Below the pieces are notes generated by a model that did not search any database, had not been told where the DNA came from, and saw only the letters and a list, made by a program, of their open reading frames with translations. Position numbers and translations under genes: made by a program. Shown here piece by piece: positions 14,906 through 23,039 of a DNA stretch of 32,765 nt. The number at the start of each line of letters is the position of its first letter. Position 1 is the stretch's first letter. The stretch comes from an uncultured Spartobacteria bacterium (GTDB lineage Bacteria > Verrucomicrobiota > Verrucomicrobiia > Chthoniobacterales > Chthoniobacteraceae), in NCBI GenBank assembly GCA_903933715.1, contig CAIZLD010000020.1:1-32765 (forward strand), given 5' to 3'.

Positions 14906-16342
14906 CTAGCAGACTCTTGCGATGTCGAGATTGAGCAGTTTTCCGAGCTTCTGGAGCCGATCGCCAATATGGCCGACCCCGACGGCGCAATGGTGAGCCG
15001 GGCCGTGTGCATTCCACCCTTCGACGAAAGCTCGAGCGCCAATCGGGAACCGATAACGGCTATTGGTGTTGCCGATTTCCAAAATCGGCCCGGGGACTGA
15101 TTCGCCTTCCGCAACGAGCAGGGAAAGCTTCCCATTTTTTTGCTCAACCACGGAGAGCAAAGTGACGGGGCCATGCTTTACCATCATTTCCACGGAGAGA
15201 CCTTTCCCGACTTTTCCATGGTATACCTTCAAGGGGCGCACCTTGGTTTTTCCGGCGGCAATGGCGATATGCCCGGGGCCGTCATGCCCCATAAGAACCA
15301 CATCGTCTTTAAAATCCATCGCGTAATATTCGGTGAACGACCCTCCGACGCCGAAGCTGTCGAGGATTTTCATGGCCTGGACGTTTTTGACTTCGTATTC
15401 ACCAGCCACCGGCACACCTCTGGCGGTGAGCAGAGAGTTTCCAAGGATCACGGAACTCATGACATCCTCCAACTCCGCGATACCGCTGCCCATGTGGTAA
15501 TAGGCCAGAGAGCCGAGCTGTTTGTTTTCCACCAGTTGATCCAGCGCGAGGGAGGTGCGCGCGGCCCGCAGCAATTCCTCTTCCGAGCAGTCGGGCTGGA
15601 CCTCAAACACTTCCCGGAATTTCGCAACCCGTTCGATCGCCAATTTTTCCGGGATATCCCGGCGCAACGCGGCGAGTTCCTCGACCTCGACGATTTCCAT
15701 GTGGCCGCCGAAGGTGGCGACCTGCAAGGTGATGTCGCTGGCGATATCCAGCATGCCATTATAATAATGGCCCATGAGTCCCATTCGGTTATGGGCCATG
15801 ATCGAGGCGACCCGGGCGGCTTCGATCCACTGGTCGATCTCTTTCCACACCACAGCATCCCCCTCGAGTATCCCTGTGACTTGGTGGAAATCCACCCCTG
15901 CGCGATTAAACACGTTGGCGATTTCAGGCACCGGGCAGGATGAACAATAGGACAGCCATTCCCCCGTCATTTGAGTTCTGTCGCCGAGGGCATTGAATCG
16001 GGCGTAGTCGATGGCTGCCTCGGGCTGGAGATTCAATACAATCACCGGCACCTTGGCCCGGCGCACCACCGGAAGCACCGTGGAAGAAAGCGCGTAAGTG
16101 GTGACATACAAGAAAATGATGTCCACATCCTCTCTCCGGAACTGGTGCCCGGCATCCATGGCTTTTTCCGGTGAGTCGATCAGGCCAAGATTGACGACTT
16201 CCACCCCGGGCCGTTCAAGTTTCGAGGCGACGGTCTGGAGATAGCCCTCCAGACGTTTTTTTAATCCCTCAAACTGGGACCAGTAGGTGTCCAAGCCGAT
16301 TCCAAACAAACCAACACGCAGGGCAGAGGGGGATGTTTTCAT
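14906..16342 (-). CDS. L-arabinose/L-fucose isomerase-family protein
   Basis: This 478-residue protein resembles the L-arabinose isomerase branch of the fucose/arabinose isomerase superfamily, which interconvert aldose and ketose sugars using Mn2+. The N-terminal Rossmann-like part begins RVGLFGIGLDTYW. Likely metal ligands are Glu315 (VAGEYEV), Glu338 (GSFTEYYAMDF), His353 (LMGHDGPGH) and His450 or His451 (GPAHHCAVG). These places correspond to Glu306, Glu333, His350 and His450 in E. coli AraA. The sequence is distant from E. coli AraA, so the substrate may be another sugar. It is divergent from an AraC regulator (ATG at 16342, 193 bp away). No kinase or epimerase for an arabinose pathway is next to it. 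Its last codons run close to the repeat region downstream. Confidence 0.8.
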   Translation of the reverse strand: MKTSPSALRVGLFGIGLDTYWSQFEGLKKRLEGYLQTVASKLERPGVEVVNLGLIDSPEKAMDAGHQFRREDVDIIFLYVTTYALSSTVLPVVRRAKVPVIVLNLQPEAAIDYARFNALGDRTQMTGEWLSYCSSCPVPEIANVFNRAGVDFHQVTGILEGDAVVWKEIDQWIEAARVASIMAHNRMGLMGHYYNGMLDIASDITLQVATFGGHMEIVEVEELAALRRDIPEKLAIERVAKFREVFEVQPDCSEEELLRAARTSLALDQLVENKQLGSLAYYHMGSGIAELEDVMSSVILGNSLLTARGVPVAGEYEVKNVQAMKILDSFGVGGSFTEYYAMDFKDDVVLMGHDGPGHIAIAAGKTKVRPLKVYHGKVGKGLSVEMMVKHGPVTLLSVVEQKNGKLSLLVAEGESVPGPILEIGNTNSRYRFPIGARAFVEGWNAHGPAHHCAVGVGHIGDRLQKLGKLLNLDIARVC

Positions 16343-16534
16343 TGGCGGGAAATATGCTGTTTCTTCAGCGATGCGTCACGCCGACTTGCCTTCAGAAGGC
16401 TATCTTTTGATTGCAAAAAAATATCAAAAAACCCGGCTGATTTTTAACCCCCGGCTTGCCATGGGGGAGTTTTCTTCATATTTCAAAGAAGCATCAAAGA
16501 TTACTTCGAATATTTCCCTTCAGGATCCCGCGAG

Positions 16535-17362
16535 TTGGGTTGGACTTTCCATCTCTCCGCCATCGGGCATACCCGGATCAAACCAGGGGAGCTTTACCCC
16601 CCGCGCCACCATCCCGAAGACCGCGCGTTTGTGTGGAACGAAGGAAGGGTGATCAACGCCCTGCAACTGGTTTTTATATCCCAGGGCGAAGGAGACGTGG
16701 AGTGGCGTTCGCGGGTCGAGCGGGTGAAGGCGGGGAATGTGGTCGTGCTGTTGCCGGGGGAATGGCATCGGTATCGGCCGAGAATAAAAACGGGCTGGAC
16801 CGAGGATTGGTTTGAGTTGCGGGGAGCCACGGTGGATGCGTGGATCAAGGCGGGTGTGGTCAGCAGGGAAATCGGCCAGGCAGATTCCCCGGGCGACTTC
16901 GCCAACACGTTCGCCCAAATGCATGAACTTTGCGCGAGCCAACTGCCGCATGCCCGGGCCGTTGCAACCGGGCTCTCGATGAGCTTGTTGGCAAGGGTGA
17001 CAACCCCTGGCAGCGCCGAGGGAAAGGAAATCCTTGGGTTATTGCATGCTTCAAAACCGTTATTGGCCGAAGGTAAAAGGGTTCGGGAAGTAGCCCGCCA
17101 ACTGGGCCTTAGCTATATCACTTTTTATCGGCAGTTCAAAATGGCTGTGGGAATCACACCCCAGGAATATGCCAGCCAACTTCGCCTGGCCCGCGCGGAA
17201 AATTTTCTCCTTGGAACCAGCCTTCCCATCAAGATCATTGCCGACCGCCTTGGATATAATACCCCGTCTCATTTCTCCAATGAGTTCAAAAAAGCGCGGA
17301 AGATGACTCCGGAGATTTGGAGGCGCTCTCGAAGGCAAAACGATACGCCCACGGTTGCTTAA
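16535..17362 (+). CDS. AraC-family regulator of the isomerase gene
   Basis: This AraC-type regulator has a cupin-like sensor (GHTRIKPGELYPPRHHPEDR, then QLVFISQGEGDVEW and GNVVVLLPGEWHRY) and a C-terminal double helix-turn-helix (VREVARQLGLSYITFYRQF and IIADRLGYNTPSHFSNEF). It is divergent from the isomerase gene and probably controls it. The start shown is TTG at 16535, giving 275 residues, but the frame stays open back to 16448. The upstream translation (IKDYFEYFPSGSRELGW) looks like the usual N terminus of this subfamily. No ATG, GTG or TTG lies there in frame, only ATA (16478) and ATC (16493). An ATG at 16461 is in another frame. Either a rare start codon is used, the start was lost to a one-base indel or sequencing error, or translation really begins at the TTG. 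Confidence 0.8.
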   Translation: MGWTFHLSAIGHTRIKPGELYPPRHHPEDRAFVWNEGRVINALQLVFISQGEGDVEWRSRVERVKAGNVVVLLPGEWHRYRPRIKTGWTEDWFELRGATVDAWIKAGVVSREIGQADSPGDFANTFAQMHELCASQLPHARAVATGLSMSLLARVTTPGSAEGKEILGLLHASKPLLAEGKRVREVARQLGLSYITFYRQFKMAVGITPQEYASQLRLARAENFLLGTSLPIKIIADRLGYNTPSHFSNEFKKARKMTPEIWRRSRRQNDTPTVA

Positions 17363-17447
17363 TTAGGCGGGCCTTGCGCGCAAACCGGTTCCCAAAGGGA
17401 GACGGCGGCCAATGAACAATGCGCCAAGGCTTGCTCGGAAAAACCAG

Positions 17448-17488
17448 TTTCCAAATGCACCGCAAGCCTTTATAAAAGTAGCTTCTCA
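17448..17488 (+). promoter_or_regulatory. Likely promoter with almost no leader
   Basis: TTTCCA (17448-17453) and TATAAA (17471-17476) are 17 bp apart, a good sigma70-type pair with 4 of 6 and 5 of 6 consensus bases. Transcription would begin about 5 bases before the ATG at 17488, leaving no room for a ribosome-binding site. Confidence 0.45.
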
Positions 17489-17991
17489 TGGCCCCAAACG
17501 AAATTTTCTCCCAAATAACGCCCGCGATTGCGTCGCAAATCTTCGGTTTCCTGTTCGAAAAAGAGAAGCCGCTTTACAAGGCAACCCTCGACACCCTGGC
17601 CAAAAAACGCAACCTGCGCCCGGTGTTTGTCGAACGCAAACCGCGCGTCGAACGGTTTGCCTGGATGAAAGATTCCCTTTCCCGACCGGCCAATGAAGGG
17701 GTGGCCGCTCACCTGCTCCAGGTTTGGCTTGTCGGGGCACAGTCCGGGATGCTGTGCGACTTTTTGGACGGCCTCGGGATTGCTCACGACGAAAGCGGGA
17801 CCGTCGAACAACTCCCCGGAGCACCGGCCAAAGAACCGTTAGCTGCCGCGGTGGAGAGTTTGCTGGGCAAATACGAGCCCGCGTTGGTCGCTCTGTACCT
17901 GCATACGTTCCAAGCGCTTCATGAAGAAGGCGGCTGGGCCACCTTGGGGGAATTGCTGGAAAGCGATCCCCGGCTCAAACTGGGGGCTTAG
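17488..17991 (+). CDS. Uncharacterised protein, 167 residues
   Basis: I do not recognise this family. The protein is soluble-looking, has no signal peptide or membrane segment, and seems mostly helical. The N-terminal third is basic (EKEKPLYKATLDTLAKKRNLRPVFVERKP). The C-terminal part is acidic and Leu-rich (VESLLGKYEPALVALYLHTF, then LGELLESDPRLKLGA). Coding is supported by a good promoter-like sequence just before the ATG and by base composition like its neighbours. It sits 94 bp before the SurA-like gene in the same direction, so the two may share a transcript. No metal-binding or catalytic motif stands out. It may be lineage-specific. Confidence 0.65.
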   Translation: MAPNEIFSQITPAIASQIFGFLFEKEKPLYKATLDTLAKKRNLRPVFVERKPRVERFAWMKDSLSRPANEGVAAHLLQVWLVGAQSGMLCDFLDGLGIAHDESGTVEQLPGAPAKEPLAAAVESLLGKYEPALVALYLHTFQALHEEGGWATLGELLESDPRLKLGA

Positions 17992-18085
17992 AGAGCGGAT
18001 GGGGGTCTCCCCGATCCTTTGCCGATCCAAGCTGGCGCTTGACTTCAATCCGCCGTCCCTTACGGTGGAAAAAATTTCAAAAAAC

Positions 18086-19033
18086 ATGAAATCCCGCTTG
18101 CTGGCCTTTGCCCTTATTGCCGTATCCATCGCTCCTTTTGCCGAGGCGGAAGAGCAGGTTCTGGATGGCATCGCCGCCGTGGTTAATGGCGAAGTCATCA
18201 CCTTTTCCCAGGTCCGGGAGCTCGTGGTTTCCCGGGAAATGGCGTTGCGCCAAACCCTTCGGGGGCAGGAGCTTGCCGACAAGGTCAAAGAGACCCGGCT
18301 GGCCGCCATCAACGACTTGATCGACCGGCAGCTCGTGCTCCAGGATTTCCAGAAAAACAAATTCAACATCCCCGAATACGCCGTTGACGACCACGTCAAC
18401 ACCATCATCCGGGAGCAGTTCAAGGGGGATCGCCTGGCGTTCATCCGCACCTTGCAGGCCCAGGGATACACCCTCCAGCGGTTTCGGAAGGTCGAGACCG
18501 ATAAAATGATTGTTCAGGCAATGCGGCAGCGGGCCGTCAAAATTGACCCGATCCTTTCCCCGTCGAAGGTGGAAAAATTTTACGAGCAGCACAGCGCCGA
18601 CTATACCACGCCCGAGCAGGTCAAACTGCGGATGATCGTCCTCCACAAAGACAGCGCCGACGCCAAAAACGTGGCCGAGGAGATCCGCACGAAGGTCAAA
18701 GGCGGCGCCGAATTTGCCAAAATGGCGCAACTGTATTCCGAAGATTCATCCAAGGAAATCGGCGGCGACTGGGGCTGGATCGACCGGACCACGTTGAACG
18801 AAACCCTCTCCGGCCCCGCGTTCAATCTCAAGCCGGGGCAGATCAGCAAAGTCGTCGAAGTCGGCAGCAACTATTACCTGCTCTTTGTGGAAGCCCGCAA
18901 AAAGGCGGAGACCAAACCGCTCTCCGTTGTCCGGGACGAGGTCGAGAAAAAAGTGCTCCAGAGCGACCGCCAAGCCGCCCAGGAGAAATGGATCAAGGGA
19001 CTGCGCGACAAAGCCTACGTGCGGATTTTCTAG
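18086..19033 (+). CDS. SurA-like periplasmic peptidyl-prolyl isomerase
   Basis: This 315-residue protein has a signal peptide at residues 1-21 (MKSRLLAFALIAVSIAPFAEA), a SurA-type N-terminal domain (about 24-150, beginning LDGIAAVVNGEVITFSQV) and one PpiC/parvulin domain (about 175-272, with LRMIVLHK, FAKMAQLYSEDSS and GGDWGWI). It would help fold outer-membrane or secreted proteins in the periplasm. E. coli SurA is about 430 residues with two parvulin domains, so this is the shorter single-parvulin form common outside Proteobacteria. The ATG at 18086 is chosen because the signal peptide begins there; the open frame upstream overlaps the previous gene. SurA and pdxA are also near neighbours in E. 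coli, and pdxA follows here. Nonamer palindrome copy C lies between the two. Confidence 0.88.
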   Translation: MKSRLLAFALIAVSIAPFAEAEEQVLDGIAAVVNGEVITFSQVRELVVSREMALRQTLRGQELADKVKETRLAAINDLIDRQLVLQDFQKNKFNIPEYAVDDHVNTIIREQFKGDRLAFIRTLQAQGYTLQRFRKVETDKMIVQAMRQRAVKIDPILSPSKVEKFYEQHSADYTTPEQVKLRMIVLHKDSADAKNVAEEIRTKVKGGAEFAKMAQLYSEDSSKEIGGDWGWIDRTTLNETLSGPAFNLKPGQISKVVEVGSNYYLLFVEARKKAETKPLSVVRDEVEKKVLQSDRQAAQEKWIKGLRDKAYVRIF

Positions 19034-19174
19034 TTTTTTTCCGGATAAGAGAATCCGCAGATTTCGCAGATGAACGCAGATTGATACTGAAAATAATCTG
19101 CGAAAATCCGCGAAATCTGCGGATAACTCCCCTGTTTTGCATGCGAAAAGCTTCATGATATTACCTACTAGCCG
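19031..19174 (+). repeat. Nonamer palindrome, copy C (full length)
   Basis: Arms at 19055-19071 and 19106-19122 are followed by the conserved tail ending near ACTAGC. It is very similar to copy A at 4460-4602, in the same orientation. It fills the gap between the SurA-like gene and pdxA, ending 14 bases before the pdxA start codon, so it makes up nearly all of any pdxA leader. Confidence 0.75.
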
Positions 19175-19187
19175 TCCGCCCGGGATC

Positions 19188-20090
19188 ATGACCTCTTTGG
19201 GAACCATCGCGGTCACTTTGGGCGATCCGGCCGGGATCGGGCCCGAAGTCGTCCGCGCCGCGCTGGAGTCCGGTCAGCTCGATCCCCGCTTTCAATATCG
19301 GCTTTTGGGCGGCACCGAAGGGGCTATTCCCGGCCAGCCTACCCCCGCCACCGCCCGCGCCGCCGTCGATGCGCTCGAAGAATCGGCCCGGCTTGCGGTT
19401 TTGGGAGAAATCGACGCGGTGGTGACCGGCCCGATCCACAAAGCCCATTCCCAAGCGGCCGGATTCCCCTTTCCCGGCCAGACGGAATTTTTCGCCGCCC
19501 GCGCCGGGGTGGATAATTTCGCCATGCTGCTTACCGGGGGCAAAATGACCGTGGCGCTCGTGACGATGCATGTGGCGTTGCGCGACGTGCCCGGGATGAT
19601 CACCGGCCCGGAGATCGAGCGGGTCGGCTCGTTGCTTGCCGAGTTCCTGCTGCTTCGCCCCGGCTCGCCAAAGAGCCCACGCATCGCGGTGGCCGGGCTA
19701 AATCCCCACGCCGGGGAATCCGGAGCGATGGGGCGCGAAGAGATCGAGGTGATTGCCCCCGCCGTCGCCCGGCTTCAAGAACAGTGGAACGGGCGGGCCA
19801 CATTCGCGGGGCCGATCTCGCCCGACACCCTCTTTTGCCGTGCCGCCGCCGGGGAGTTCGACGGCGTCCTGTGCATGTATCACGACCAGGGGCTCATCCC
19901 GCTCAAGCTCCACGCCTTTGATCAAGGGGTGAACGTCACCCTGGGGCTCCCGTTCGTGAGAACCAGCCCGGACCACGGCACCGCCTTTGAAATCGCGGGC
20001 AAAGGGATCGCCCGGCCTGACAGCACCATCGCCGCCCTGCGGCTCGCCGCGGAACTGGTCGCCGCCCGCAAAAAGGCGCAGGGATTTTAA
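19188..20090 (+). CDS. pdxA: 4-hydroxythreonine-4-phosphate dehydrogenase PdxA
   Basis: PdxA oxidises 4-phosphooxy-L-threonine in the DXP-dependent pathway to pyridoxal phosphate. This 300-residue protein has the N-terminal IAVTLGDPAGIGPEVV motif, the VTGPIHK segment, NPHAGESGAMGREE, and the metal-binding and dimer segments MYHDQGLIPLKL and RTSPDHGTAFEIAGKG, where family His ligands lie. It is about 30 residues shorter than E. coli PdxA, mostly in the first third, where the loop before ARAAVDALEESARLA is short. The ATG at 19188 is chosen: the frame is open to 19137, but those codons lie in a repeat. Its stop codon overlaps by 4 bases that of the convergent DUF167 gene. Confidence 0.92.
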   Translation: MTSLGTIAVTLGDPAGIGPEVVRAALESGQLDPRFQYRLLGGTEGAIPGQPTPATARAAVDALEESARLAVLGEIDAVVTGPIHKAHSQAAGFPFPGQTEFFAARAGVDNFAMLLTGGKMTVALVTMHVALRDVPGMITGPEIERVGSLLAEFLLLRPGSPKSPRIAVAGLNPHAGESGAMGREEIEVIAPAVARLQEQWNGRATFAGPISPDTLFCRAAAGEFDGVLCMYHDQGLIPLKLHAFDQGVNVTLGLPFVRTSPDHGTAFEIAGKGIARPDSTIAALRLAAELVAARKKAQGF

Positions 20091-20362
20091 TTCTGAGGCC
20101 CGGGTGGCAAAAAACGCCCCCGGTCGGCCTCTTCAATACCTTCGATGCGCACGGTCTTGAGCCGTGCGGTATCTCCGCGCACCAAGGTCACGGCATGGGG
20201 CCGCACCCCAAAGTGCCCGGCCAGAAACCGGAGCAACTCGGCATTCGCCTTCCCCTCCACCGCCGGGGCTTTCACCTTCACCTTGAGCCGATCGCCCAGC
20301 CAGCCGACGATCTCGCTGCGGGGGGCGTTCGGGGTGGTCTGGAGATTCAGGATAATCGACAT
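20087..20362 (-). CDS. YggU/DUF167 family protein
   Basis: This 91-residue protein matches the small YggU family, whose function is unknown. The family signature VKVKAPAVEGKANAELLRFLA (about 42-62) is split here as VKVKAPAVEGKANAE then LLRFLAGHFGV, followed by TLVRGDTARLKTVRI. E. coli YggU is about 96 residues, so the length fits. The ATG at 20362 is chosen because the conserved domain starts there; the frame is open upstream to 20464. The gene is convergent with pdxA and overlaps it by 4 bases at the stop codons. Confidence 0.85.
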   Translation of the reverse strand: MSIILNLQTTPNAPRSEIVGWLGDRLKVKVKAPAVEGKANAELLRFLAGHFGVRPHAVTLVRGDTARLKTVRIEGIEEADRGRFLPPGPQN

Positions 20363-20484
20363 GGGGGCGTAGCGGCTCGGAAGGGTACGAGTTCCGGGCC
20401 GGTTTTGAAAGCCCGGTTTTTTGGCAATCTTCCCGTTTTCAGGTTGAAACCACACGGAAACCACGTCATTGGTCTTTCCTGCCG

Positions 20485-21675
20485 ATGCGTATCCGTCGTT
20501 CCGTCGTTCGTTCCATCCGTTATTTTACGGCCACCGTGGTCGCCATCCTGTTTGTCGCGGGATGTGGCTATGCGTTGTGGTTTGCCCTCCGTCCCCCGGA
20601 ACCTCCCAGCCCGGAACTGAGCACCCCGGCCGTTTGCCTGAGCGCCCTGCCCGCGACTCCCGTCGGGCCGCTCTTCTTTAATTTGGGAGCGCTCCCGTTT
20701 TTAAAAGGAGATTGGGAAAAATGGGGCGCAGCTTACGGGGCATCCACCCAGGTTCCCGAAGAGCTGGCGGTTCAGTTTGATAGCTGCACCCGCGCTCCCC
20801 AGTCATGGCGGGTTCTCGACCGCAAGTGGCACTTTGGTGCGGTGTTGCTCTCCGGCGATCCGACCAACTTCCGCCCGCTTCTGGAGCATTTGAGGAGTTC
20901 ACCCGACTGGACGCTCACCCAAATCGATCCCACCAGCTACCTCTTCCAACGGAGCCCGGCGCGGGCATGGTCCCGGGAAAACTTGAGATCCGTGCTGGAG
21001 GTTTTTGCCGGGCATTCGATCAAGGAACAGCACGAGGCCCGTATCCAATTAGCCCATCGGCTCCTGTTTATTGCGGAAATCCCGGCTTCGCAAATTCTTT
21101 TGGACGAGGTGCTTAAGGCCGATCCTGATTCCATGATGGCTTGGACCGAAATGGCAAGCGCCCACGGGATGTTGGGCCAATGGAAAGAATCAACGGAAGC
21201 AGCCGAGCGAGCCCTGAATATCGACCCCCACTACCGGCCCGCCCTGATCGCGCAGGCCAACGCCTTCTACGCCATGGGGCGTTTTGACAAGGCGCTCTTG
21301 ATTACGCGCATCCTTTATGTTGAGATGCCCGGAGACGGCCAAATCCTCCTTTTGCACGCCAAAGTCGCCCATGCGGCGCACGCCTATCAGGAGGAAATCG
21401 AGGTTCTTCAAACGATGATCACCGCCGCCCAGGGAGCGTCCCAGCCGGTCGGTCTGCTGCAAATTTACCTGGGCCAGGCATATGCCGGGCTGGGGGATGG
21501 CGGCGCGGCCTATGAGCATTTGAAGATCGCGTTGAAGGACCCCAGCATCTCGGATGCCGACCGCAGTTTTGCCGAAAAAGCCCTGGAACGGTTCGATTCG
21601 AAGAATCAATTCTTGAATACCGTCCCCTCATTCCCCCAATCTTCTCTGCTTGACGCCCCTGCCGGGCACCTTTAA
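20485..21675 (+). CDS. Membrane-anchored TPR protein
   Basis: This 396-residue protein begins with a basic N terminus and a hydrophobic segment (about residues 14-35, YFTATVVAILFVAGCGYALWF). The Cys in VAGCG resembles a lipoprotein site, but a long hydrophobic stretch follows it, so a simple membrane anchor is as likely. A non-repetitive domain of about 130 residues follows, then tetratricopeptide-like repeats (about 185-370, for example AWTEMASAHGMLGQWKESTEAAERALNIDP and LLQIYLGQAYAGLGDGGAAYEHLKIAL). TPRs bind other proteins; the partner is unknown. It lies directly before nusA, where many bacteria have rimP, but shows no similarity to RimP. A strong terminator separates it from nusA. Confidence 0.75.
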   Translation: MRIRRSVVRSIRYFTATVVAILFVAGCGYALWFALRPPEPPSPELSTPAVCLSALPATPVGPLFFNLGALPFLKGDWEKWGAAYGASTQVPEELAVQFDSCTRAPQSWRVLDRKWHFGAVLLSGDPTNFRPLLEHLRSSPDWTLTQIDPTSYLFQRSPARAWSRENLRSVLEVFAGHSIKEQHEARIQLAHRLLFIAEIPASQILLDEVLKADPDSMMAWTEMASAHGMLGQWKESTEAAERALNIDPHYRPALIAQANAFYAMGRFDKALLITRILYVEMPGDGQILLLHAKVAHAAHAYQEEIEVLQTMITAAQGASQPVGLLQIYLGQAYAGLGDGGAAYEHLKIALKDPSISDADRSFAEKALERFDSKNQFLNTVPSFPQSSLLDAPAGHL

Positions 21676-21698
21676 TGTTAACAGGTTGTCCGTAGCAT

Positions 21699-21725
21699 AG
21701 AGTGGGCTTGTCCCCACTCTTTTTT
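21699..21725 (+). terminator. Intrinsic terminator between the TPR gene and nusA
   Basis: AGAGTGGG (21699-21706) pairs with CCCACTCT (21713-21720) around a 6-base loop, and six T follow (21720-21725). It ends 23 bases before the nusA ATG, so it may terminate the TPR gene, or attenuate transcription into nusA if a promoter lies upstream. Confidence 0.8.
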
Positions 21726-21748
21726 GTCTCTGGATTTAACGATTTTAT

Positions 21749-23008
21749 ATGAACAGCGATCTCATTTCTGGACTGGATTATTTTGAACGGGAGAAAGGCA
21801 TCAAGCGCGAAGTGCTGATCGAAGCCGTGCAAAATGCGTTACTCTCGGCCTCCAAAAAGGCCATTGGCCCGGCCCGGGAAATGCGTATCGAGATCGACTC
21901 AAAAACAGGGGAAATCCGGGCCATTGCGACCCTCCTTGTCGTCGAAAACGTCACCAATCCGCACGACGAGATCGCCCTGGGCAAAGCCAAAGCCATCAAG
22001 CCCAGCGCCGCTTTGGGAGAGGGGATCGACGTCGAGGTGACCCCGAAAAACTTCGGGCGCATCGCCGCGCAGACAGCGAAACAGGCGATGATGCAGCGCA
22101 TCCGCCAGGCAGAAAAAGAGATGGTCTATGACGAGTTCAAGGACCGCGCCGGGGAGATCGTCAGCGGCACCGTGCGCCGGTTTGAACGCTCCGACGTCAT
22201 CATTGATCTCGGCAAATTCGAAGCCGTCATGCCGTCCCGCGAACGGGTTCAAACCGAAGATTACAATGTCGGCGACCGCATTCGCGCCTACGTCGTCGCC
22301 GTCGAAATCGGCCCGCGTGGCCCCGAAATCATCCTTTCCCGCAGCCATCCCAACTTCGTCCGCCGCCTCTTCGAAACCGAAGTGAGCGAAATCGCCGACA
22401 AGACCGTTGAAATCCGCGGCATCGCCCGGGAAGCCGGTTACCGCACCAAAATCGCCGTTCACAGTGAAAACGACAAAGTCGATCCCGTGGGCGCGTGCGT
22501 TGGCATGAAAGGGTCGCGGGTCAAAAACATCGTCCGCGAACTCAACAGCGAGAAGGTCGATATCATCCGCTGGAGCGAAGATACGAAGGAATTTGTCCTT
22601 GAAGCCCTGAAGCCCGCCAAGGTGAAAAACGTCACGCTCGATCCCGTCAAACGCGCCGTCCTGATCCGTGTCGATGAAGACCAGCTCTCGCTGGCCATCG
22701 GCAAGCGCGGCCAGAATGCCCGGCTCACCAGCCGGCTGGTCGGCTGGGATATCAATATCGAGAAAGACGAAACCGCCAAGGAAGCATTCGCCCAGAGCGT
22801 TTCCAAAGCAGCGGGTGGGCTGGCCGCCGCCCTCAAGATCGACGAAGCCGTGGCCCGCAAATTGATTACTGCGGGAATGAACAGCCCGGAAGTCATCGTC
22901 GGCGCCGAGCCCCAGGATATTGCCGATGCGACCGGCGTGGATCTCGAAACGGCCCAGACTATTTTCAACTCGGCCCAGGCCGAATACCAAAAAGGGGTTT
23001 CCCAGTAA
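21749..23008 (+). CDS. nusA: Transcription termination/antitermination factor NusA
   Basis: NusA binds RNA polymerase and nascent RNA and modulates pausing, termination and antitermination. This 419-residue protein has the N-terminal polymerase-binding domain (1-125, with REVLIEAVQNALLSASKKA), the S1 domain (about 133-200, GEIVSGTVRRFERSDVIIDLG), and two KH domains (about 205-345) with the typical DPVGACVGMKGSRVKNIV and LAIGKRGQNARLTSRL loops. A short helix-hairpin-helix-like C-terminal region (about 355-415) replaces the longer acidic repeats of E. coli NusA (495 residues). It is the first gene of the nusA-infB-rbfA cluster; infB follows after 31 bases. No Shine-Dalgarno sequence precedes the ATG. 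Confidence 0.95.
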   Translation: MNSDLISGLDYFEREKGIKREVLIEAVQNALLSASKKAIGPAREMRIEIDSKTGEIRAIATLLVVENVTNPHDEIALGKAKAIKPSAALGEGIDVEVTPKNFGRIAAQTAKQAMMQRIRQAEKEMVYDEFKDRAGEIVSGTVRRFERSDVIIDLGKFEAVMPSRERVQTEDYNVGDRIRAYVVAVEIGPRGPEIILSRSHPNFVRRLFETEVSEIADKTVEIRGIAREAGYRTKIAVHSENDKVDPVGACVGMKGSRVKNIVRELNSEKVDIIRWSEDTKEFVLEALKPAKVKNVTLDPVKRAVLIRVDEDQLSLAIGKRGQNARLTSRLVGWDINIEKDETAKEAFAQSVSKAAGGLAAALKIDEAVARKLITAGMNSPEVIVGAEPQDIADATGVDLETAQTIFNSAQAEYQKGVSQ

Positions 23009-23039
23009 GGCAAAGCCCCGTATTTTATCCTTTTAACGA

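Noticed and set aside
19137-19187. Upstream start for pdxA
   Set aside because: Those codons lie in nonamer palindrome copy C, and the conserved PdxA N terminus begins at the ATG at 19188.
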